DNA of 5,494 bases from DAOQAK01 sp043801235 (GTDB lineage: Bacteria; Bacteroidota; Bacteroidia; Bacteroidales; CG2-30-32-10), in the NCBI GenBank assembly GCA_043801235.1, contig JAZDMF010000106.1, positions 1-5,494 on the forward strand, written 5' to 3'. Shown here piece after piece: positions 1 to 4,876 of this stretch. The notes beneath the pieces are model-generated. The model searched no databases, was not told the origin of the DNA, and saw only the letters and a list, made by a program, of their open reading frames with translations. How positions within the stretch are numbered: position 1 is the first letter of the stretch; each line of letters starts with the position of its first letter. Made by a program: the position numbers and the translations under genes.

Positions 1-1
1 T

Positions 2-46
2 AATGTGGGTGGCAGAAAAAAATAAAATGTGTGGTAGGAAAAATAA
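2..46. repeat. Imperfect tandem direct repeat, two units
   Basis: Two adjacent similar units, 2-25 (24 nt) and 26-46 (21 nt), both start AATGTG, continue with a TGG-C/T-AG core and end in an A-rich run closing with TAA. They differ by a GG insertion, one C/T change and the length of the A-run. The second unit overlaps the T-tract of the minus-strand terminator. The repeat may continue beyond the left edge of the window. No function is evident, and low-complexity A-runs inflate the similarity. Confidence 0.4.
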
Positions 47-74
47 AAAAAGGGCAATGAAACTCTCATTGCCC
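39..74 (-). terminator. Rho-independent terminator of the sigma factor operon
   Basis: A perfect 9-bp stem is formed by GGGCAATGA (52-60) and TCATTGCCC (66-74) with a 5-nt loop. Read on the minus strand, the stem is followed directly by TTTTTTTATTTTT (51 down to 39). It lies 27 nt past the stop codon of the lipoprotein gene ending at 102, the expected place for the end of the operon. On the plus strand there is no T-run after the stem, so it should work in one direction only. Confidence 0.9.
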
Positions 75-101
75 GGTTGAACAAAGCACAGGAAATAAAT
101 T

Positions 102-1079
102 TTATTCCGGTGGTTTTTCTGTTTCGATTTCCTGCTTAACAATACTTCTTCCGTACCGTCCGAACTGGAAATGTGCAATGCGGAAAATATTTCCGACATC
201 AAAAGTCATGACTTGAATATAATACCCTTCATAACCGTTGGGGAAGGTTCCGTTAAATGGATTGCTTCCGTTTACCAGGGAAACAGGTTGCCCGTTATAT
301 AAAGCAGTTACAGTAAAATTAGTGTTTGCACCGGGAATACATTGTTTATAATACCATACCTGCACCTTAAAAGTTCCGAGAGGGACTGAATCGGTATAAA
401 AAACATTTTCGTTGTTCACTGAATCGTAAACACAATTTGCGTTAGCATCCAGATCAAGTATCCCGCCATTTGGTGACAAAGTGTTGCCCCAGTATATTAC
501 AAAACCATCGGGTTCTATTACATGCAGATCAAGGTCATTATGCTGATCGAACGACAGGCTTATCTGCAAATCGCCGGACTGGGCCGATTTTAAAACAACA
601 GGAAGATAGTAAGGAAGGCTTATATTTCCTTTACTGTCTTCCAGACATATTTTAATTATAAAGTTATTCTTTTTAACCATCTGCGATAAAATGATCACAA
701 GGCTGTACATATCGTTTTCTTCCGGCGGTACTTCCAGCCTGTAATATCCATAAGCGTCAACCACTCCGTAGTGTAAAAAGGTAACATCATTCTCTGAGTC
801 GAAGAACTGTACATATAATTTATTATTGCCACCGGGAATAACATAAGAGTTGCCTGAAACATCAATGATATCAGGACATCCGGCAAATACAACATGATGC
901 TCTGGCATCCAGCCGTTCATAAATTCGCCGTTATAATTATTCAGGTATTCATAGATGGTTTCGGTTGGCTGCGGAACAGACAATGACTGATCAGAATCAA
1001 TGACAGGCGCTTCCTTCTTACAGGAAAAAATAACCAGAGAAATAAATAATATATAAAAAATAATTTTCTTCACTTGCAC
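102..1079 (-). CDS. Lipoprotein with a DUF2135/YfaP-like beta domain
   Basis: A predicted 325-residue envelope lipoprotein. A short basic N-terminus, a hydrophobic stretch and the lipobox VIFSC (residues 16-20) predict cleavage before Cys20 and lipidation. The next residues (KKEAP) are not strongly acidic, so a Bacteroidota surface-export signal is not obvious. Residues about 60-165 look like a beta-sandwich. Residues about 168-265 resemble the DUF2135/YfaP family: a DLDLHVIEPDG segment (182-192), YWGN (196-199), GGILDLDANANC (205-216) and PLGTFKVQVWYY (233-244). Family members are mostly uncharacterised exported proteins, so no reaction can be given. It starts with GTG; a second in-frame GTG two codons on (1073) gives the more typical start MKKII. 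The only nearby ATG (1081) is out of frame and stops after three codons. It is the last gene of the operon, 6 bp after the barrel gene and in the same frame. Lipoprotein call firm; domain call moderate, from motif resemblance. Confidence 0.85.
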   Translation of the reverse strand: MQVKKIIFYILFISLVIFSCKKEAPVIDSDQSLSVPQPTETIYEYLNNYNGEFMNGWMPEHHVVFAGCPDIIDVSGNSYVIPGGNNKLYVQFFDSENDVTFLHYGVVDAYGYYRLEVPPEENDMYSLVIILSQMVKKNNFIIKICLEDSKGNISLPYYLPVVLKSAQSGDLQISLSFDQHNDLDLHVIEPDGFVIYWGNTLSPNGGILDLDANANCVYDSVNNENVFYTDSVPLGTFKVQVWYYKQCIPGANTNFTVTALYNGQPVSLVNGSNPFNGTFPNGYEGYYIQVMTFDVGNIFRIAHFQFGRYGRSIVKQEIETEKPPE

Positions 1080-1085
1080 ATCAAA

Positions 1086-2582
1086 TTAAAACCTGTATGA
1101 AATTCCCATTCTAAGTCCGTAAGTAATGTATTTCTGGTTCACAGGATATTCTTTATCGAATACCGAATTGAATGTATAGTTTATGGATGGTTGTGCAAAA
1201 ATGCTGTAACGCGGAGAAATTATATAATTCACTCCGGCACGCAATAAACCGCTGTATACAATTTTTCTTAAAGGCAGTGATTGGTTTTCAACGCCGGAAA
1301 TGGTATAGTTATCCGTTTCAATCATGCGTCCTGATATGGAAAGAGGGATTCCAAGCGAAATACCACCGGAAACCGAATACTGAAATTTCCCGCGGCTAAT
1401 GCTATATCCTGCCATTACTGGGATCTGCAAATAACTTATCTGCATCGATGCCTTCTTTTTCTTATCGTAGGATACCAATCCGGTTAATGGAGACCATGAA
1501 TACGATATTGAATCATTACAATTACCAAGAGAATCAATATATAAATAAATGAACATTGTATCCAGATGCCATCCCAATGTATCTATTCCTGAATATGTGT
1601 ATCTGAATTCTGAAACACTTGAAATTTTTGAATAATTCAGGCCCGTTTGAAAAAACCAATGATTAAAATCAATTTTCCCTTCGATGCCTGCCGACCAGGA
1701 ATAAGAAGTCAATTCGGCCTGCTTACGCTTTTCAACATCCATCTGGTAGTCTTCCTGATTATTTTTCAGATTCATGTATGAAATTTCAGGAGCATAGGAA
1801 AACTCAAGTGAAAAATTGCCCATGCCCAAACCTTTGTTTAACGGAACATCAGGTAACTGATGTAAATACTTTTCTGAAATTATTTTATTGTCAGAAAGCG
1901 CTGTGCTGCCAAACATGAATAATGACAACGGGTTTATTAGGAAAATATTTTTATTAAATTCTTTCCCTGAAATTTTTTCTGAAACTTCTGCAAGATCAGT
2001 ATTTCCAAAATTCAAATCATTATTGAACTTTTGCTCACTATTCTTTTCAGGAAGCTGATTTGAATTGAGCTGGGCAGGCTTATTATTGAACATATCTGCG
2101 TTTGTATTTTTGTACAAATTTTGATTCGAATTCTCCGCAGTTGATAAATCATTATTATTATTGAGCGGAGATATATTCACGGGATAATTACCGGCCACAA
2201 CATCAGAATTTAAAGAAAAAATTTCAGCGGAGTTTATTTCTCTCTGAAGAGGGCTGTTGTATGCAATCTTTATATCGGGACTGATGTATGGTTTTATGAA
2301 AAATACAGTTGTCAGCACGATCAATGAGGGCACAATAAATTTCACCCATGCCGACTGGTAAAAAGTTTTCCAGAACACGGGTTTGTTAAGTGATGATTCA
2401 ATAGCGGGCCATAAATCTGTTTTGGGTTTATGCTCATTATTTTTAAGCATTCTCCTGAGCCGGGTCATGGCAATATTTTCATCAAGGCTGGAATTAATTT
2501 TATTCCATACCTCTGATTTGGGCGAGTGCTGCGGCAGGTTCGCCAGCAATTGTTTGATGATATGATCAAAATCGTCCATCAT
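1086..2582 (-). CDS. Single-helix membrane protein with C-terminal outer-membrane beta-barrel, putative anti-sigma partner
   Basis: 498 residues with an unusual layout. Residues 1-79 are hydrophilic and presumably cytoplasmic. They hold a duplicated motif of the form HxPK-S/T-E/D-V/L-WxxIxSSL, at 19-34 and 51-66 (8 of 16 identical, exactly 32 residues apart). One transmembrane helix follows at about 80-97. Residues about 100-245 are a polar linker rich in Asn and Ser. Residues about 253-498 alternate as beta strands and look like a PorT-like/OMP_b-brl barrel, including SYLQIPVMAGYSI (383-395) and a terminal aromatic, YRF. There is no cleavable signal peptide. Proteins of this layout are commonly encoded beside ECF sigma factors in Bacteroidota; here the sigma gene ends 5 bp upstream. 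I infer that the N-terminus binds the sigma factor and the barrel or linker senses the envelope. No FecR or zinc anti-sigma (HxxxCxxC) motif is present. Two adjacent ATGs (2582 and 2579) could start it. Layout sure, role inferred. Confidence 0.85.
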   Translation of the reverse strand: MMDDFDHIIKQLLANLPQHSPKSEVWNKINSSLDENIAMTRLRRMLKNNEHKPKTDLWPAIESSLNKPVFWKTFYQSAWVKFIVPSLIVLTTVFFIKPYISPDIKIAYNSPLQREINSAEIFSLNSDVVAGNYPVNISPLNNNNDLSTAENSNQNLYKNTNADMFNNKPAQLNSNQLPEKNSEQKFNNDLNFGNTDLAEVSEKISGKEFNKNIFLINPLSLFMFGSTALSDNKIISEKYLHQLPDVPLNKGLGMGNFSLEFSYAPEISYMNLKNNQEDYQMDVEKRKQAELTSYSWSAGIEGKIDFNHWFFQTGLNYSKISSVSEFRYTYSGIDTLGWHLDTMFIYLYIDSLGNCNDSISYSWSPLTGLVSYDKKKKASMQISYLQIPVMAGYSISRGKFQYSVSGGISLGIPLSISGRMIETDNYTISGVENQSLPLRKIVYSGLLRAGVNYIISPRYSIFAQPSINYTFNSVFDKEYPVNQKYITYGLRMGISYRF

Positions 2583-2587
2583 AATAA

Positions 2588-3118
2588 TTAATACATCAGG
2601 TCTTTTAATAAATTGCGAAGATGTTTTTTCGCATAAAATAATTGTGATTTTGAGGTTCCTTCCGAAATATTAAGCATTTCGCCCACTTCCTTATGTGTGT
2701 ACCCTTCCACTTCTATCAATAAAAACACTGTCCTGTATCCTGTAGGCAGCGACAAAATAGTTTTTTCAATATATTCATTGGTAAGTGTACAACTGTTTTG
2801 CGCAGGCATGTTCATTGTTCTTTCATCAATTTCTTCCTTGAAAACATTTTTCTTCAGTTTTCTTAAGGCTGTACGGATTACAATGGTTTTAATCCATGCT
2901 CCTATTGTCGATTCTCTCCTGAATGTTTTCAGATCCTTGAAAACCTGTATAAATGCTTCCTGAAGTGCATCGCTGGCATCATCTTCATTTTTAAGTATTC
3001 TGAAAGCAATAGAATACATGGCATTACAATATTTGTAATACAACTTCTTCTGAGCCTTCCTGTCGTTATTCAAACAACCTTCAAGAAGCTCAACCTCTGT
3101 TTCCCGTTCCAGGAACAT
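2588..3118 (-). CDS. ECF (extracytoplasmic function) RNA polymerase sigma factor
   Basis: 176 residues, the normal length for an ECF sigma factor of the sigma-70 family, which directs RNA polymerase to a specific set of promoters. Region 2 spans about 22-90, with DDASDALQEAFIQVF (46-60) as the core-binding/-10 part and the FRRESTIGAWIKTIVIRTAL stretch (66-85) completing it. Region 4 spans about 115-171, with a helix-turn-helix around EGYTHKEVGEMLNISEGTSK (138-157) for the -35 element and a basic end, KKHLRNLLK. Region 3 is absent, as is typical. The ATG at 3118 is well supported because an in-frame TAA sits two codons upstream. It is the first gene of a three-gene operon and is followed after 5 bp by the membrane-barrel protein that probably controls it. 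The leader carries a short perfect dyad (3125-3139). Which ECF group it belongs to cannot be decided by eye. Confidence 0.96.
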   Translation of the reverse strand: MFLERETEVELLEGCLNNDRKAQKKLYYKYCNAMYSIAFRILKNEDDASDALQEAFIQVFKDLKTFRRESTIGAWIKTIVIRTALRKLKKNVFKEEIDERTMNMPAQNSCTLTNEYIEKTILSLPTGYRTVFLLIEVEGYTHKEVGEMLNISEGTSKSQLFYAKKHLRNLLKDLMY

Positions 3119-3124
3119 AAATTA

Positions 3125-3139
3125 AAAGCCCAGGGCTTT
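3125..3139. other. Perfect 15-bp dyad in the sigma gene leader
   Basis: AAAGCCC and GGGCTTT flank a single A, forming a perfect palindrome that ends 6 bp upstream of the sigma start codon. As RNA it could fold as a 6-bp stem with a 3-nt loop over the ribosome-binding region. As DNA it could be an operator half-site pair. It has no T-run and is not a terminator. Function is not shown. Confidence 0.4.
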
Positions 3140-3192
3140 AATTTTAACTATACTGCACATGGGTTAAATTATTGCATTTTAAATACCCAATA

Positions 3193-3272
3193 AATGCAGA
3201 ATGTAGAATAATGAATATCCAATATAGAAGTGAAAATCTAAATTCTACATTGAAAATTTTACATTCTGTATT
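3193..3272. repeat. Seven-bp-periodic dyad, AAT-initial heptamers, five units per arm
   Basis: The left arm (3193-3227) is five consecutive heptamers each starting AAT, for example AATGCAG, AATGTAG, AATATAG. After a 10-nt centre (3228-3237), the right arm (3238-3272) is five heptamers each ending ATT, for example CTAAATT, CTACATT, CTGTATT, which are the same family in reverse complement. Paired in register, 26 of 35 positions are complementary; the outer two unit pairs and the innermost pair are each 6 of 7. A separate 10-bp perfect match also exists between 3200-3209 and 3242-3251. It lies between divergent genes, so it could act in DNA or in either leader RNA. Function unknown. Confidence 0.7.
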
Positions 3273-3476
3273 TTTTCTAAAAATGTATTAATTTATCCCG
3301 TTTTTTATTATAATGTGTATCTTATTATGTATATGGTTGTATAAAATTACTCAATCTGACAAAGGAAATCCAAAAAAATTCTGTTAAAATATTTTTTCCT
3401 GATATTTCAGGCCGTGTATTTTTGAATATCATATAAATAAATTGTTAATTCATAGTAGATTTTTCATTTTTAATCG

Positions 3477-3484
3477 TATATTTG
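3477..3484 (+). promoter_or_regulatory. Candidate Bacteroidota -7 promoter element
   Basis: TATATTTG matches the TAnnTTTG -7 consensus of the Bacteroidota primary sigma factor. It is 27 bp upstream of the ATG at 3512, which would leave a leader of about 20 nt. No convincing TTTG-type -33 element is seen at the usual distance, and such a match can occur by chance in DNA this AT-rich. A second match, TATTTTTG, lies at 3417-3424. Confidence 0.45.
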
Positions 3485-3511
3485 TCACAAGTTGATATAA
3501 AAATTAGCTTT

Positions 3512-3865
3512 ATGGTAGAAATAAATCTGGAAACCGGCGAAAAAAAGATAGATACATGGACTGTATTCTATATTGACCCGAAGGGAAACAGATATAACGG
3601 AAAGCTTACTGTTACCGACAGGCGTTTGCTTTACGATGCCAAATTCGATATGTCGTTTTGGGGACTTTTAGAAGAATCTTTATTTTACAAAACAGGTTCT
3701 GAAGGTTATTTAACCATTCCCAAAAGCCGTATCATTAAAATTGAAACCAAAAAAAGTTTCATCAAGAAGCAAATATTTATTACCATCGATAACGGTCAGG
3801 TTCACACCTTCGATTATGGAATGCTGAACATTGATAAAATTGTTGAAGCTATAGAACAGAAATAG
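3512..3865 (+). CDS. Small GRAM/PH-like domain protein
   Basis: 117 residues from the ATG at 3512, with no signal peptide or membrane helix, so presumably cytoplasmic. The pattern resembles the GRAM/bacterial PH-like fold: a strand ending GKLTVTDRRLLYD, the hydrophobic segment MSFWGLLEESLF, then LTIPKSRIIKIETKKS, a strand pair IFITIDNGQVHTFDYG, and a closing helix, IDKIVEAIEQ. The VTxxRLL and IPxxxIxxIE patterns are the most telling. In eukaryotes such domains bind lipids or proteins; in bacteria the role is mostly unknown. The reading frame is open further upstream to a TTG at 3482 (127 residues), but that TTG overlaps the candidate -7 element at 3477-3484, so the ATG is preferred. It diverges from the sigma operon and converges on the lipoprotein gene with 2 bp between stop codons. 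Real gene likely; domain call moderate. Confidence 0.75.
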   Translation: MVEINLETGEKKIDTWTVFYIDPKGNRYNGKLTVTDRRLLYDAKFDMSFWGLLEESLFYKTGSEGYLTIPKSRIIKIETKKSFIKKQIFITIDNGQVHTFDYGMLNIDKIVEAIEQK

Positions 3866-3867
3866 CT

Positions 3868-3889
3868 TTACAGGAAAATGAACCTGTAA
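3868..3889. other. Inverted repeat at the convergent gene ends, possible weak terminator
   Basis: TTACAGG (3868-3874) and CCTGTAA (3883-3889) form a perfect 7-bp stem with an 8-nt loop. It covers the stop codon and last codons of the minus-strand lipoprotein gene and lies just past the plus-strand stop at 3865. No good T-run follows on either strand, so it is at best a weak bidirectional terminator. Confidence 0.3.
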
Positions 3890-4713
3890 TAACCTGCCGG
3901 ATAAATATTCCCTGTTGCCCCGTCGAAATGATAATATTTCGGGGCTTTATTTCCCTTGTATCTTTCATGGATATATTTATTCATGAAATAATCAAATAAA
4001 TAATGCGCATTCATTTCTCCGAAATCGGTTGACATTTTATAGATATTATCTAAATTAATGTCTGTCCTTTGGTAAACATATTTCACCATTCCCGAAAAAC
4101 TTTTTGTAAAATATCCTTCAACCACATCGGATATCTGCTCTTTGCTGTATAAAACCTGTGAAGTATCCTGGGTTCCGTTCACTTCTGTCACTTCCATCCA
4201 CATGTTCACACTAACAGCATTTAAATTAAAATCTTCATAATAAGTGAGTGTGTCAAATTGTTCAGAAGCCGTATACGGAATAATAAATTCATCAAGCTCT
4301 ATCTGTGCGATCCGGATAATATATGATTTTGTACCCAAATGCATGAACCTGCTCATTTCATCATCGCCGTATACCTTGAATGGCCCGCTTTTCAGTATAC
4401 TTTCGAAATTTGAATATATTAAACCGGAAATCAAAGTATCTTTTATTTCGTCAAGGAAAAAGCTTGCAGCAAGGCTTGCCGAATCGCTTCCGTCTTTTCC
4501 CTGCTTCTCATCAGCAAGCGACTGATTTTGCTTAATAAAAATAAAATCTTCAGGTATCAGCAAAAGCAGATGCGTTGTATCGCAGGATTTCAAAAAGGTA
4601 TTTGCAAGTTTTTTTTCATGGGAACATGAAACGAAAAGAAATAAAATAAATGGAAGTATGATAAGAAATAATGATTTTAATTCCTGCTGATGAAACAATT
4701 TTGAACTTTGCAT
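3868..4713 (-). CDS. Lipoprotein of unknown function
   Basis: 281 residues, not recognised. A 13-residue N-terminal region is followed by a strong hydrophobic stretch (about 14-27) and the lipobox LFVSC (26-30), which predicts a lipoprotein anchored at Cys30. SHEKK follows the cysteine, so no clear acidic surface-export signal is seen. The mature part (about 250 residues) has no membrane helices and mixes helical parts with beta-like stretches such as SYIIRIAQIELDEFIIPY (130-147) and NAVSVNMWMEVTEVNG (165-180). The C-terminus is rich in Tyr and Phe (YYHFDG, YPAGYYRFIFL). Only one further Cys is present in the mature part (residue 44), so no disulfide core is evident beyond Cys30. It stands alone on the minus strand: the flavodiiron gene ends 163 bp upstream with a heptamer dyad between, and the GRAM-like gene converges 2 bp away. 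Gene and lipoprotein calls are solid, function is open. Confidence 0.85.
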   Translation of the reverse strand: MQSSKLFHQQELKSLFLIILPFILFLFVSCSHEKKLANTFLKSCDTTHLLLLIPEDFIFIKQNQSLADEKQGKDGSDSASLAASFFLDEIKDTLISGLIYSNFESILKSGPFKVYGDDEMSRFMHLGTKSYIIRIAQIELDEFIIPYTASEQFDTLTYYEDFNLNAVSVNMWMEVTEVNGTQDTSQVLYSKEQISDVVEGYFTKSFSGMVKYVYQRTDINLDNIYKMSTDFGEMNAHYLFDYFMNKYIHERYKGNKAPKYYHFDGATGNIYPAGYYRFIFL

Positions 4714-4748
4714 GGTTAAAATTATACTTTATTTTGCTATTCAGAAAA

Positions 4749-4832
4749 TCGGTTACCGGTAATCAGTTAACAGTAATCAGTGTGTCCTTGCATAGAACGA
4801 CCGATCACCGATTACCGTTCACTGATTACAAA
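4749..4832. repeat. Seven-bp-periodic dyad, TCRGTNA heptamers
   Basis: The left arm (4749-4783) is five consecutive heptamers close to TCAGTTA/TCGGTAA. The right arm (4798-4825) is four heptamers of the same family in reverse complement, such as TCACCGA and TCACTGA, with a decayed fifth at 4826-4832. The best pairing joins 4763-4782 with 4806-4825: 17 of 20 positions complementary, with a 23-nt loop. Two of the three mismatches become G-U pairs if the minus strand is transcribed, so the hairpin is better in minus-strand RNA, that is the 3' region of the flavodiiron gene or the leader of the lipoprotein gene. No T-run follows, so it is not a classical terminator. Function unknown. Confidence 0.75.
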
Positions 4833-4850
4833 ATATAAATTGTATTTTGT
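4828..4850. other. AT-rich inverted repeat downstream of the flavodiiron gene
   Basis: ACAAAATA (4828-4835) and TATTTTGT (4843-4850) are a perfect 8-bp inverted repeat with a 7-nt spacer, 27 nt past the flavodiiron stop codon. The stem has one G-C pair near its base and no T-run after it, so as an RNA hairpin it is weak. It could add to 3' end formation or be chance in AT-rich DNA. Confidence 0.25.
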
Positions 4851-4876
4851 TTTCAGAAGAACAAATCCCGTTTCTA

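Larger units (their letters stand above)
3119..3511. other. Divergent intergenic region
   Basis: A 393-bp, very AT-rich gap between the sigma operon (minus) and the GRAM-like gene (plus). It must hold the promoters of both. It contains the leader dyad (3125-3139), the heptamer dyad (3193-3272), and two TAnnTTTG matches on the plus strand (3417-3424 and 3477-3484). I found no good TAnnTTTG match on the minus strand ahead of the sigma gene, which would fit transcription by an alternative sigma factor, possibly itself. No RNA gene or further ORF is evident. Confidence 0.6.

Noticed and set aside
470..655. Plus-strand open frame of 61 codons inside the first lipoprotein gene
   Set aside because: It lies wholly within a well-supported minus-strand gene with lipobox and domain motifs, and its own sequence shows no recognisable pattern.
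1079..1081. ATG at 1081 as start of the first lipoprotein gene
   Set aside because: It is out of frame and meets TGA after three codons; the in-frame starts are GTG at 1079 or 1073.
2697..2963. Plus-strand open frame of 88 codons inside the sigma gene
   Set aside because: It is the antisense shadow of conserved sigma-factor regions; the hydrophobic look comes from reading coding sequence backwards.
3122..3160. Twelve-codon reading frame ahead of the sigma gene (ATG at 3160, ending TAA), as a leader peptide
   Set aside because: It is in frame with the sigma gene and stops two codons before it, but such short frames are common by chance and it has no regulatory codon run.
3417..3424. TATTTTTG as the main promoter of the GRAM-like gene
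   Set aside because: It fits TAnnTTTG but is 60 bp farther upstream than the other match and also lacks a -33 element; kept only as an alternative.
4244..4525. Plus-strand open frame of 93 codons inside the second lipoprotein gene
   Set aside because: Antisense shadow of a gene with a clear signal peptide; no motif and no supporting start context.
4749..4832. CRISPR array or tRNA at the repeated region
   Set aside because: Units are 7 bp, contiguous and in opposite orientations, with no spacers; no cloverleaf can be drawn.
4828..4850. AT-rich inverted repeat as the flavodiiron gene's intrinsic terminator
   Set aside because: The stem is almost all A-T and no T-run follows on the minus strand, so it does not meet the usual form.
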